A DNA stretch of 40,533 nucleotides, from assembly GCA_021323535.1 (NCBI GenBank), contig JAJONO010000056.1, positions 1 through 40,533 of the forward strand. Direction: 5' to 3'. Below the pieces are notes generated by a model. That model was given only the letters and a program-made list of their open reading frames with translations. It was not told the origin of the DNA and searched no databases. Source of the DNA: Bacteroidota bacterium (GTDB lineage Bacteria; Bacteroidota; Bacteroidia; B-17B0; Aurantibacillaceae). The position numbers and the translations under genes are program-made. Of the stretch, positions 23,308 through 32,017 are shown one piece after another; positions within the stretch are counted from its first letter, which is position 1; every line of letters starts with the position of its first letter.

Positions 23308-25250
23308 TGAAAAAGAATTTACTTGTAATAGCATTTTTAATTTCTGTAATTGGCATTCAAGCGCAGGAAGGGTTACGTCCGCTTTCAGGTAATATTAATT
23401 ATTTTTATAAGGATCTGATTCCACAAGGACCGAAAGCGCTTGTTCAACATTCATCAAAAACAAGTTTACCAAGTTTACAACTTCCTTTCATTGAAGACTT
23501 TTCATACTCACCTTCTTCCAGTTATCCACTTAACTTATTCTGGAGCGATTCATCGGTATTCGTCAACTCTGGGTTTGGAATTGCACCGCCAAGTATAGGA
23601 GTGGCTACTTTCGACGGACTAAACAAATATGGCTATCCGTATACGCCTAACCTTACGAACATGAGCATGTCCTTACCAGCCGACTATCTCACATCGCAAG
23701 CAATCAATCTTTATACTTCCGGATCAAACACATTACAACCTACGGATAGCGTTGGCCTTTCATTTTTTTACCAGGCGAGGGGCCGTGGCGATACTCCTGA
23801 ATCAACCGATTCTTTGATCCTGGATTTATATAAACCCGCGCAGGGTGTCTGGGCTTCACGTGTTTGGCACGCAAAAGGGAATACTAGTCCTAACACCAAC
23901 GATACGATTTTTAAGGAAGCAATTGTATGGCTCACGGATACGGCCTTTCTTCACGATAATTTCAAGTTTCGTTTCAGAAATAAAGCCACAACTGCAGGAG
24001 ATTTTGATCACTGGCACCTTGATTACATTTACATAGAGAAATTCAGAAGTTTATTAACGTATAACTTGTACGATGATGTTGCTTTAGGCTACATTCCTAC
24101 ACCATTCCTCACAAATTATTCGGCAATGCCATTAAAGCAATATCTTGCTTCCGATAAAGCGCTGTCAAATTCCGTCTTTATACGTAATAACCGCTTTAAT
24201 GATACAACGGTCGGTCAAAACGTTTCCTACGAAAGCCAGATGTTTGAAGAACCTTTAACTACGCCGACTTATACTTATAGTGGCGGCGCTAATCCTACTT
24301 TAAAGGCCTTTAAATACAAAGGATGGAACGATCTTCTGCCACACAGAAAACCGGCTTTTACACACACATTTACTTTTCCTGCAATAGACAGTGTTGATTA
24401 CAGAATCAAGCACTACATCTTCCGTTCTGGTTTTCCAAATGATTTTATCCAGGCAAACGATACCGTTACACAGTACCAGTGTTTCCGGAATTATTACGCG
24501 TTCGATGACGGAAGTGCAGAAGGTGGCTATTACATTCTTGGCTCAGGTGGAAGAATTCTGCAACAGATCAAAGTAAATGTTGGCGATACCTTAAGAGCAT
24601 TAAGAATTTATTTCGACCCGGTTGGAAATTATAACTCAACTTACAAATTCAGAATGAATGTGTGGAGCGACCTCGGCAATGGAAGTCCGGGACTACTGAT
24701 TCATGTCGATAGTGCTGCAACAAACATCGTAAAACATTATACAGTAGCACCTCGCCCCTCCACTCCTGAATATGTGTTTCAGAAACCTATCTATCTTTCT
24801 CCGGGGACTTATTTTATAGGTTTCCAGCAGTTGGTAGCTACTGGCATTACTGTTGGTTTTGATAAGAATATCAATCATTCCGACAGACTCTGGTTTGATT
24901 CGGGAAATGGTTGGACACAATCTTCCATCTATGGATCGGCTATGATACGCGCCGTGTTTGGTCCTAAAATACCTCCCCCAGTTGGGATCAGGGAATTCAA
25001 TTCTTCAAAAAACAATTATTTTATCGCATATCCGAATCCGGCCAATAACGATCTAAACATTGAACTGAAAGAAAATGTAAACGGCACTTACAACATTATT
25101 AATTCAATTGGGCAAACCATTAAAGCAGGTTTACTCGAAGGCGGAACCACTTCGGTTCAGACAAGTGAGTTCAGCAACGGTGTTTATTTTTTAACCGTAA
25201 CAATAAAGGGTCAGGCGCCTCAGTGCAGCAAGATCATTATCCAGCACTAA
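23307..25250 (+). CDS. T9SS-exported protein with type A sorting domain
   Basis: A 647-residue secreted protein: signal peptide MKKNLLVIAFLISVIGIQAQ, then a long beta-rich region. It contains a lectin/jelly-roll-like section (LPFIEDFSYSPSSSYPLNLFW, later FDHWHLDYIYIE) and a fibronectin-like part near 430-550. The C-terminal ~75 residues (YFIAYPNPANNDLNIEL, SNGVYFLTVTIKG) are a T9SS type A sorting domain. It overlaps the PASTA gene by one base and is followed 3 bp later by the RluD-type gene, so the operon couples envelope and RNA-modification functions. Ligand or substrate unknown. Confidence 0.85.
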   Translation: MKKNLLVIAFLISVIGIQAQEGLRPLSGNINYFYKDLIPQGPKALVQHSSKTSLPSLQLPFIEDFSYSPSSSYPLNLFWSDSSVFVNSGFGIAPPSIGVATFDGLNKYGYPYTPNLTNMSMSLPADYLTSQAINLYTSGSNTLQPTDSVGLSFFYQARGRGDTPESTDSLILDLYKPAQGVWASRVWHAKGNTSPNTNDTIFKEAIVWLTDTAFLHDNFKFRFRNKATTAGDFDHWHLDYIYIEKFRSLLTYNLYDDVALGYIPTPFLTNYSAMPLKQYLASDKALSNSVFIRNNRFNDTTVGQNVSYESQMFEEPLTTPTYTYSGGANPTLKAFKYKGWNDLLPHRKPAFTHTFTFPAIDSVDYRIKHYIFRSGFPNDFIQANDTVTQYQCFRNYYAFDDGSAEGGYYILGSGGRILQQIKVNVGDTLRALRIYFDPVGNYNSTYKFRMNVWSDLGNGSPGLLIHVDSAATNIVKHYTVAPRPSTPEYVFQKPIYLSPGTYFIGFQQLVATGITVGFDKNINHSDRLWFDSGNGWTQSSIYGSAMIRAVFGPKIPPPVGIREFNSSKNNYFIAYPNPANNDLNIELKENVNGTYNIINSIGQTIKAGLLEGGTTSVQTSEFSNGVYFLTVTIKGQAPQCSKIIIQH

Positions 25251-25253
25251 TTC

Positions 25254-26324
25254 ATGGAAGATTTTGAAGAAGTTGACGATCTTGGTTCAGACGAAGGACA
25301 AGGCCTTTACGAACATCATAATATTATAGTAGATAAAGGTCAGTACATGGAACGCATCGATAAGTTCATCATGATGCGCTTATCCAATACCACTCGTACA
25401 AAAATTCAGAATGCCTGCGATGCGGGATTTGTACTCGTAAATAAAAAACCTGTTAAGTCGAGTTACAAAATAAAACCCCTCGACGAAATTTCTATTGTTC
25501 TTACTGTGCCGCCACGCGATGTTGAAGTCGTTCCAGAAAATATTCCTGTAAACATTACTTACGAAGATGACTATCTTATAATTGTAAATAAAGAACCAGG
25601 AATGGTGGTGCACCCCGGCTACGGCAATTACCGCGGCACTTTGGTGAATGCCCTCGCTTATCATTTCCAGAATCTTCCTACTACAAGAACAAAACTTAAT
25701 AACGACCAATATATGGATCGCCCTGGGCTGGTTCACCGGATCGATAAAAACACCTCAGGTATTATCATCATTGCTAAAACAGAAGTAGCCATGACGCGCC
25801 TTGCCAAAGATTTTTACGATCGCACCATGGACCGCAAGTATGTTGCTATAGTTTGGGGCGATTTAAAAAACGATACCGGTACTATTGTTGGCAATGTTGG
25901 AAGAAATTTAAAGAACCGTAAAGTGATGGATGTTTTTCCTGAAGGAAGTGAAATAGGGAAACACGCCGTGACGCATTATAAGGTTCTTGAACGCTTCGGG
26001 TACATTACCTTTGTGGAATGTAAACTCGAAACCGGAAGGACGCATCAGATACGCGTTCATTTTAAACATATAGGACATCCACTGTTCAACGATTGGGAAT
26101 ATGGTGGTGATATTGTATTGAAAGGGATCAACTCCGCAAAATACAGGCAATTCATACAAAACTGTTTTGAACTTTTACCGCGTCATGCTTTGCACGCAAA
26201 AACACTCGGCATAACACATCCCATCACCGGAAAAAAATTATTCTTCGACAGCGAAATTCCTCACGACATGCAGGCCGTATTGGAAAAATGGAGGAAATAC
26301 ATGAAGGATAAGGAACTCGAATAG
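25254..26324 (+). CDS. rluD: RluA-family (RluD-like) 23S rRNA pseudouridine synthase
   Basis: A 356-residue enzyme that isomerises uridine to pseudouridine in 23S rRNA. An acidic N-terminal tail precedes an S4 RNA-binding domain (~30-95, with RIDKFIMMRLSNTTRTKIQ). The catalytic domain carries the signature GLVHRIDKNTSGIIIIAK with the nucleophile D164, and later YKVLERFGYITFVECKLETGRTHQIRVHFKHIGHPL. The RluD assignment (helix 69) rests on the S4 domain and length; another RluA-class target is possible. It starts 3 bp after the T9SS gene and ends the operon. Confidence 0.92.
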   Translation: MEDFEEVDDLGSDEGQGLYEHHNIIVDKGQYMERIDKFIMMRLSNTTRTKIQNACDAGFVLVNKKPVKSSYKIKPLDEISIVLTVPPRDVEVVPENIPVNITYEDDYLIIVNKEPGMVVHPGYGNYRGTLVNALAYHFQNLPTTRTKLNNDQYMDRPGLVHRIDKNTSGIIIIAKTEVAMTRLAKDFYDRTMDRKYVAIVWGDLKNDTGTIVGNVGRNLKNRKVMDVFPEGSEIGKHAVTHYKVLERFGYITFVECKLETGRTHQIRVHFKHIGHPLFNDWEYGGDIVLKGINSAKYRQFIQNCFELLPRHALHAKTLGITHPITGKKLFFDSEIPHDMQAVLEKWRKYMKDKELE

Positions 26325-26333
26325 TTCCGAATT

Positions 26334-26359
26334 GTCACCCTGAGCGAAGTTGAAGGGTT
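26334..26359. repeat. REP-like hairpin (CACCCTGAGCG...GAAGGGT)
   Basis: ACCCT (26337-26341) pairs with AGGGT (26354-26358) across TGAGCGAAGTTGA-like spacer sequence. CACCCTGAGCG...GAAGGGT is a widespread intergenic palindrome in Bacteroidota and other phyla. Sits just after the RluD-type stop and abuts the heptamer array. Confidence 0.6.
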
Positions 26360-26443
26360 GTTTCTTGTTTCTTGTTTCTTGTTTCTTGTTTCTTGTTTCT
26401 TGTTTCTTGTTTCTTGTTTCTTGTTTCTTGTTTCTTGTTTCTA
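26360..26443. repeat. Heptanucleotide tandem array, 12 units of GTTTCTT
   Basis: Eleven exact GTTTCTT units (26360-26436) and a twelfth ending GTTTCTA, finishing one base before the stop codon of the reverse-strand gene at 26444. No protein is encoded: the apparent NKKQETR repeat ORF on the reverse strand is the array read in frame. Copy number should vary by slippage. Same heptamer as at 1431. Confidence 0.95.
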
Positions 26444-26950
26444 TTATTTACCTCCGCTCCACGCCCTCGCCATAAAACGCATTTCTTTTCCTGATAAAAC
26501 GTGGATAGCTTTTTGAATGTTACGCTCAAGGGCTTCTTCTGATTTTAATGAGGCAAAATAACGTAGAATTTCTTTTTTGCGACTTGGCGGCAAATTATCC
26601 CATGCTTTTTTTGCTTTTGAATTTTTAGCGAGATGTTTTTTGAATAAAGAAGGCAACGGATGAACCGGGCCACTCTTATATTTTGAATCAAACTGAAGCT
26701 CTACCTCTACCCTGTCGCCCACTTTTGTGTTGGACGCTTTACGAACTATTTCGTGCAGATACAGATAAAAACTTCCATTGCCAACTGGCATCATGTTTAT
26801 GCGCCATGGTTTTTCGGGCTCACCATTGATTTTTACAAGAACAGGTAAAGGTTTTTTCCAGCCGGATTTAATCTGATTGACTCTTGTTGGATTAACAAGA
26901 ACATAAGGGTTAATACCATTGATTTTGATAAGAGCTTTGAAGCGGATCAT
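26444..26950 (-). CDS. DUF1905 / YdeI-OmpD-associated family protein
   Basis: A 168-residue soluble protein. The N-terminal ~95 residues form a DUF1905 beta-barrel-like domain (RFKALIKINGINPYVLV to TKVGDRVEVELQFD). The C-terminal ~60 residues (AWDNLPPSRKKEILRYFASLKSEEALERNIQKAI) are the YdeI/OmdA helical motif, which has been linked to bacteriocin or envelope-stress tolerance in other bacteria. No signal peptide. Its ATG overlaps the stop of the secreted protein gene (ATGA), so it is the last gene of the pepA operon. Molecular function is not established for the family. Confidence 0.85.
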   Translation of the reverse strand: MIRFKALIKINGINPYVLVNPTRVNQIKSGWKKPLPVLVKINGEPEKPWRINMMPVGNGSFYLYLHEIVRKASNTKVGDRVEVELQFDSKYKSGPVHPLPSLFKKHLAKNSKAKKAWDNLPPSRKKEILRYFASLKSEEALERNIQKAIHVLSGKEMRFMARAWSGGK

Positions 26951-28068
26951 TCTTTAATGAATCCAATAAGTACAAGAACATCTTCGGCGTCTACTTTTTC
27001 CCAGCCGGGTTTATTATTGTTCCACACGCCCAATCCCTGCTGGTAACTTTCTTCGCCCATAACAATTTCTTTTACAAGCGCGGCAATGTTATTTTCGGTT
27101 TTAAAATTTTTTGTACGGAAATGATATTTACCCACTTCTTTATCATTTAGCTTTACAGCGTGGCCATAACCCTGCGTTTTACACTCGTAACTGAAACCAT
27201 TGGCTGGAACTGTAAACACAAGATCGCTTACTGTATTTGCACCAAGATCGATCAGGATCTGTTTGGCGCCTAAAGTCATTACGGTTTGTTTATTGTTCAG
27301 TTTTTCAATTGTAGCTGCCTGTGTTTCGGGTTTAATAGCTACTTTACCAATAGCGGTGCTTGATTTTGAATCCACATTTACTTTGTAAAACGTGACCTCG
27401 GTATTTTCTTTATTGAAATTAGCGTAAACAAAATTGCTGTTATCTATCCACCACATGGCCGGGTCTGGAGTTGTACTACCTGTTCCGCTTTGTCCGTAAC
27501 CCGCATCTTTTACCAATTCAATTTTTGGTTTGTTAGGTGGATATAAATTCAGTTTGAAAGGAGAAGCAGTTTTATCAAACTCTACATCCTGTCCCGCTTT
27601 GGCTTTAAATACAAGATTCTTTACTTCGCCATAGGTATTGGTTTTAAAGTTGTATACCGAATAGAATTTTCCCTTAAACGCGTCGTTGGTATAATAAATG
27701 GCACTGTCGTTGCTGCAACGTACCAGGTTGGCTCTGCCATCAAAGAGTATCTTTTTTTCTTTAAGATCAATGATGTTTCCTATCCCGGTTATCAGGTAAC
27801 GATCTTTATACAAAGTAGAGTTTCCGATATCTGTTCTGATATAATCTTTTCCGTCTTTCTTTCCGCTAACAATAATCACTTCATCTCTCCCGGTATAATG
27901 GCCGTTTAAAAAATGATAATTATAGATTTTTTGTTTGAATTCACCCTTACTCATAGGATCTACATGCACGACGATCAGTCCTTGTTTTACATCCTGCCCT
28001 ATTGAACAGAATGGGAGCAGAGAGAGCAGTGCGAAGAAAAGCCTTGAAATATGTACCGGGTAACACAT
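26947..28068 (-). CDS. Exported protein of unknown function
   Basis: A 373-residue protein with an N-terminal signal sequence (RLFFALLSLLPFCSIGQ). The remainder is beta-rich with periodic short strands, reminiscent of a degenerate propeller (IIDLKEKKILFDG, MWWIDNSNFVYANF), but lacks clear repeat signatures. No catalytic motif or sorting domain is seen, so it is likely periplasmic. It begins 1 bp after the pepA stop and overlaps the next gene by four bases, so all three are co-translated. Function unknown. Confidence 0.7.
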   Translation of the reverse strand: MCYPVHISRLFFALLSLLPFCSIGQDVKQGLIVVHVDPMSKGEFKQKIYNYHFLNGHYTGRDEVIIVSGKKDGKDYIRTDIGNSTLYKDRYLITGIGNIIDLKEKKILFDGRANLVRCSNDSAIYYTNDAFKGKFYSVYNFKTNTYGEVKNLVFKAKAGQDVEFDKTASPFKLNLYPPNKPKIELVKDAGYGQSGTGSTTPDPAMWWIDNSNFVYANFNKENTEVTFYKVNVDSKSSTAIGKVAIKPETQAATIEKLNNKQTVMTLGAKQILIDLGANTVSDLVFTVPANGFSYECKTQGYGHAVKLNDKEVGKYHFRTKNFKTENNIAALVKEIVMGEESYQQGLGVWNNNKPGWEKVDAEDVLVLIGFIKE

Positions 28069-28069
28069 T

Positions 28070-29494
28070 TTACTTGTTCTTAAAGAAGTCGAATAGCAGC
28101 CTTACGCCTACTCCTGTTCCACCTTTCGGACGATAGCCATCTCTGGCGGTAATAAATGCGGGGCCTGCAATATCTAAATGATAGTAAGGATAGTTGGTGA
28201 ATTTTTCAAGAAATTTACCTGCAGTAATTGCGCCTGCATATGGACCTCCGATATTTTTCTGATCGGCGATATCGCTTTTAAGAAGATCGTTGTAATCGTC
28301 CCAGAAAGGAAGTTCTGCAATACGCTCGTAAACGTTGAAACTACTAGCGTGCAGTTTTTCTTTCTGACGTGCGTTGGCTGTTCCCATTCCCGCAATACCA
28401 GATGTGCCAATAGCAGCCATAGCAGCGCCTGTAAGTGTGGCAAGGTCGATGGTTAATTCCGGATTGTAACGTTTCGCATAATGAAGCGCGTCGCCAAGTA
28501 TCATGCGTCCTTCGGCGTCGGAATTAAGCATTTCAACAGTGCTTCCATCCATCATAGTAATAATATCTCCCGGAGCAAAAGCGTTAAAGCCTGGACGGTT
28601 ATCTGTTGCAGGAACCAATCCTATTACGTGAATATTTAGTTTTGCTTTAGCAATCGCGTACATCGTACAACCCACAGCAGCGGCCCCTGCCATATCGCAT
28701 TTCATCATATCCATGCTGTTTGGTGTGGGTTTAAGGCTCAATCCGCCTGTATCGTAAACAACGCCTTTCCCAACGAGAACATAAGGTTTTTTATTCTTAG
28801 CCGTTTTAGGTTTGTATTCCATAATGGTGAAAGTGGGTTCGTCCACGCTTCCGGCATTTACAGCAAGAAGTCCGCCCATTTTCAGTTCAGCAATTTTTGC
28901 TTTGTTAAACACTTCTACCTTAAACCCGGCTTCCTTGCCCATTTGTTTAAATGAATTAGAAAGGTCAGTGGCGTTAAGAATGTTTACAGGCTCATTAACC
29001 AGGTTGCGTGCTCTGCTAACCGCTTTGCAAACAATGTTGAGCTCGTTTACTTTCGTAGGATTAACGTTGGTATTGGCAATGATAACCGACTTTAGAGTAT
29101 TAGAATTCTTTTGTGAAGGTTTATGATGAATAAACTGGTAATTAGCAAGAGAAACCCCTTCTGCTGCGGCCAGAGATAACTCAGATAAACGCGTTTGATT
29201 GTAAATATAAACTTCTGCTCCTTTGTGTGCGTTAACACCATCCGCAACAGTAGCAGCATGACGGCGAACCTGTTCGAGAAGAGCGGCGCGGTCCTTTTTA
29301 GGATCTATTATCAGAATGGACACATATTTACCAATGTAGTTATAGGTAAGTGATTTTTTATCTTCCTGCTTCAATTGAGCAACGATATAGTCGTTAACTT
29401 TATCTGGTAATCCGAATTCGTTTACGAATTTTGTAGTTATGAGGAGTACGTTTGTTGAATTTGTTATTTTGTTTTTTAGCAGTATCTCGGCCAT
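28070..29494 (-). CDS. pepA: Leucyl aminopeptidase (M17 family)
   Basis: A 474-residue cytoplasmic M17 metallo-aminopeptidase that removes N-terminal residues from peptides; active as a hexamer with two metal ions. The N-terminal macro-like domain covers ~1-150 and the catalytic domain ~155-474. Metal and catalytic residues are in VGKGVVYDTGGLSLKP (K243, D248, K255), MKCDMAGAAA and NSDAEGR (D326, E328, R330); the usual NTDAEGR has Ser for Thr here. ATG 29494 leads a three-gene reverse operon (pepA, exported protein, YdeI-like) and diverges from the OmpA-family gene at 29619. Confidence 0.95.
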   Translation of the reverse strand: MAEILLKNKITNSTNVLLITTKFVNEFGLPDKVNDYIVAQLKQEDKKSLTYNYIGKYVSILIIDPKKDRAALLEQVRRHAATVADGVNAHKGAEVYIYNQTRLSELSLAAAEGVSLANYQFIHHKPSQKNSNTLKSVIIANTNVNPTKVNELNIVCKAVSRARNLVNEPVNILNATDLSNSFKQMGKEAGFKVEVFNKAKIAELKMGGLLAVNAGSVDEPTFTIMEYKPKTAKNKKPYVLVGKGVVYDTGGLSLKPTPNSMDMMKCDMAGAAAVGCTMYAIAKAKLNIHVIGLVPATDNRPGFNAFAPGDIITMMDGSTVEMLNSDAEGRMILGDALHYAKRYNPELTIDLATLTGAAMAAIGTSGIAGMGTANARQKEKLHASSFNVYERIAELPFWDDYNDLLKSDIADQKNIGGPYAGAITAGKFLEKFTNYPYYHLDIAGPAFITARDGYRPKGGTGVGVRLLFDFFKNK

Positions 29495-29581
29495 AATATG
29501 TTTGATGAACTACGAATATACACATTCACTCCAAAAATAAAAATGCCCGAAAAGTGCATCTTGTTAAATAATTCGCAAAAT

Positions 29582-29612
29582 TTGATTTCCGGATTGTAAT
29601 TTTATATCTTTA
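29582..29612 (+). promoter_or_regulatory. Promoter of the OmpA-family/FluC/YhhQ operon
   Basis: TTG (29582-29584), 20 bp, TATCTTTA (29605-29612), one mismatch from consensus; the ATG follows at 29619. Confidence 0.5.
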
Positions 29613-29618
29613 ATAGCA

Positions 29619-31646
29619 ATGTTTAAAACCAGGTTTCTACCTTTTCCCATACTTATAATACTTATTTTCTGCGCGTTCAAGCCTCAGGATAAATACCTGA
29701 GGAAGGCAGCCAGGTATACCGAAAAGGGCAATATTGCGGGAGCAAAGGTCTGGTATCAGAAGGCTCTCGAAAAAAATCCTGAAAGCTATAAGGCCAATCT
29801 GGGAATGGGCCTGCTGATGTGCGAGCTGCTCGATAATTACGACGGCGCTCTTCCGTATCTCGAAAAAGCATTAAAATTATCAGGTAAAGATACCCTTGGC
29901 GATTTGTTGTACGCTATCGCTAAATGTTATCATCATAACGGCGAATATGAAAAAGCCATTTCCTATTTTGACCGCATGACACAATTTGAGGATTATGATG
30001 AAGAGATCGAGTTTCAGAAAGATATTGCCAAAAGACGCGAAGATTGTAACTACGCCCTGACGCACAAAAACTACACTCCACCGGCCAATTGGTACATTGT
30101 AAACGCTGGAAAAAACATAAACAGCGATATGCCTGAGTATGTTCCGGTTCTTACCCCGCAGAACGAACTTATTTTTACTTCGAGAAGAAAAGACGATATA
30201 CGCGAACAGGTGAGTTATCTTGATGGAAAGTATTTCGAAAGCATGTACATTTCGCAAATGGATAACGGCAGGTTTAAAGAACCAAGACGTTATACCTTGC
30301 CCGATCAGATCAAATCTCATTTCCTCAAAAATCACGAATCGGTTGTGAGCATGAGCCCCGATGGGAAAAAATTATTTACTTATAAGGACAATAAGATCTT
30401 TGAGATCAACATGGACCAGCGCGTTAATGAGAAACCAAAAAAATTGCTGAAGACCATTAATTTCGATTATTACCAGAACCATGCGTTTCTTACAAAAGAC
30501 GGAAACACCCTGTATTTTACAAGCGAAGCAAAAGGTGGTTTAGGCGGAATAGATATTTATAAATCAATCAAAATAAAAGAAGGCGAATGGAGCAAACCGG
30601 AAAACATTGGCGCTCCTGTAAACACCTCATTTGATGAAGACGCTCCTTTTGTAACTGAAGATGGTAAAACACTTTATTTCGCGAGTACAGGACATGAAGG
30701 CTATGGCAACTTTGATATTTACAGAAGCGAACTGGTAGACGGCAAATGGGGCCCTCCGGTAAATCTTGGCCAACCTATTAACTCACCGGCCAATGATATT
30801 TTTATGGTCCAGGATAGTAAAGCATCTGTTGGCTTCTTTTCTTCGGCACGTGTTGGAGGTTTTGGCGACATGGACATTTACAAGATAGTGTATCTCGATA
30901 ATTTCAATAAAGATTGTCCGGGCACTAATCTCGCCTCAAGCGGAATTAATCTTTCTGTAAGCGATGTAGACACTACCGATTTTAAAAACAAGATAGAAGT
31001 AAAAATGCCTTCCAGTTATAAAATCTTAAGTTATGAATGGAAAGTAAACGACTCTTTGATAGAAAATAAAAGTCTTACCCTTGAATACGATTATAAACAA
31101 ACCGGAACATACAGTGTTTTCTCAAAAGTGATTGCTTATTGCGATACTTGCCTGGCACCGGTGATTGCGTGCAACATGCTCGACAATAAATTTGTAACAC
31201 CTAAAGTGGACACTGCCTCTACAATCACTACACCAGTTACAGCAGTTGATCTGAACAAAGTAAAAGGAGAACTCACCAACGATCAGTTAAGATCATTAGG
31301 GTTCAATGTAAATCCAATTCTTTTCGACTTTAACAAAAGTAATATCAGAGAAGATGCAGATGCCATCATTAAAACCAATAATGAAGTCCTTAAAAAATAT
31401 CCTGGTCTTACTTTAGAGATCATTGGTTACACCGATTCGCGTGGTTCGGCTGCTTACAACAAAGCTTTATCTGAACGAAGAGCCTCCAGTGTAAAGAAAC
31501 AGATAGCTGAAGGGCTGAAACGCACCCAAATCAAATTTTCTACAGGTAAAGGCATTAACGAACCTGCGGTATCCTGCGGAAAAGATTGTGATGAGGCTTC
31601 TCACCAACAGAACCGTCGTGTAATTTTTAAAGTTTACAGTAAATAA
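29619..31646 (+). CDS. TPR-PD40-OmpA envelope protein (PorE-like architecture)
   Basis: A 675-residue exported protein. The N-terminal signal sequence ends near ILIFCAFKP; the cysteine may be lipidated. TPR repeats (~25-140) include ARYTEKGNIAGAKVWYQKALEKNPES. A PD40 propeller (~165-430) shows FTSEAKGGLGGIDIYKS and FASTGHEGYGNFDIYRS. A PKD-like domain (~440-515) precedes the C-terminal OmpA domain (~550-675), with ILFDFNKSNI, GYTDSRGSAAYNKALSERRA and QQNRRVIF, which binds diaminopimelate in peptidoglycan. This is the architecture of PorE, an OmpA-type component of the type IX secretion system, though several paralogues usually exist. The other TPR-PD40 protein here (15819-17861) carries a SPOR-like end. 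The FluC gene follows 17 bp later. Confidence 0.85.
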   Translation: MFKTRFLPFPILIILIFCAFKPQDKYLRKAARYTEKGNIAGAKVWYQKALEKNPESYKANLGMGLLMCELLDNYDGALPYLEKALKLSGKDTLGDLLYAIAKCYHHNGEYEKAISYFDRMTQFEDYDEEIEFQKDIAKRREDCNYALTHKNYTPPANWYIVNAGKNINSDMPEYVPVLTPQNELIFTSRRKDDIREQVSYLDGKYFESMYISQMDNGRFKEPRRYTLPDQIKSHFLKNHESVVSMSPDGKKLFTYKDNKIFEINMDQRVNEKPKKLLKTINFDYYQNHAFLTKDGNTLYFTSEAKGGLGGIDIYKSIKIKEGEWSKPENIGAPVNTSFDEDAPFVTEDGKTLYFASTGHEGYGNFDIYRSELVDGKWGPPVNLGQPINSPANDIFMVQDSKASVGFFSSARVGGFGDMDIYKIVYLDNFNKDCPGTNLASSGINLSVSDVDTTDFKNKIEVKMPSSYKILSYEWKVNDSLIENKSLTLEYDYKQTGTYSVFSKVIAYCDTCLAPVIACNMLDNKFVTPKVDTASTITTPVTAVDLNKVKGELTNDQLRSLGFNVNPILFDFNKSNIREDADAIIKTNNEVLKKYPGLTLEIIGYTDSRGSAAYNKALSERRASSVKKQIAEGLKRTQIKFSTGKGINEPAVSCGKDCDEASHQQNRRVIFKVYSK

Positions 31647-31663
31647 CTATTTTAGGAGCCAAT

Positions 31664-32017
31664 ATGATATATCTCGTATTGGTTTTTATTGGCGGAGGCA
31701 TCGGAAGTGTTATCCGTTACCTTATCGGCATCGGATTTCAGAGAACTTATTTACAGTTACCAATAGCGACCTTGTGTTCAAATGTTGTAGCTTGTATTAT
31801 TTTTGCTATCACAGTCAATCTTATTTCAAACAAAGAACATCCGGGTAACTGGAAAGCTTTAATTCTAACCGGTGTTTGCGGCGGCTTAAGCACCTTCTCT
31901 ACCTTCAGCTACGAAACATTTATACTTCTTAAACAGCAAAATTACATGTGGGTAATTATTAATATTGCACTTAGCTTAACACTTTGCATCGGAAGTTTTA
32001 TTTTAGTAAAAAAATAA
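31664..32017 (+). CDS. crcB: Fluoride ion channel FluC/CrcB
   Basis: A 117-residue protein of four membrane helices that exports fluoride as a dual-topology dimer. Signatures are GGGIGSVIRY at residues 10-19, the polar-asparagine segment LCSNVVACII in helix 2, and GLSTFSTFSYE in helix 3, the phenylalanine-box/Na+ site region. A rare AGGAG Shine-Dalgarno lies 5 bases before the ATG. It is only 17 bp after the OmpA-family gene, leaving no room for a fluoride riboswitch, so expression probably follows the upstream promoter. The next gene starts directly at its stop. Confidence 0.93.
   Translation: MIYLVLVFIGGGIGSVIRYLIGIGFQRTYLQLPIATLCSNVVACIIFAITVNLISNKEHPGNWKALILTGVCGGLSTFSTFSYETFILLKQQNYMWVIINIALSLTLCIGSFILVKK

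Noticed and set aside
26335-26529. Reverse-strand ORF with NKKQETR repeats
   Set aside because: The repeats are the GTTTCTT heptamer array read in frame (7 codons = 3 units); the rest overlaps the YdeI-like gene in another frame.
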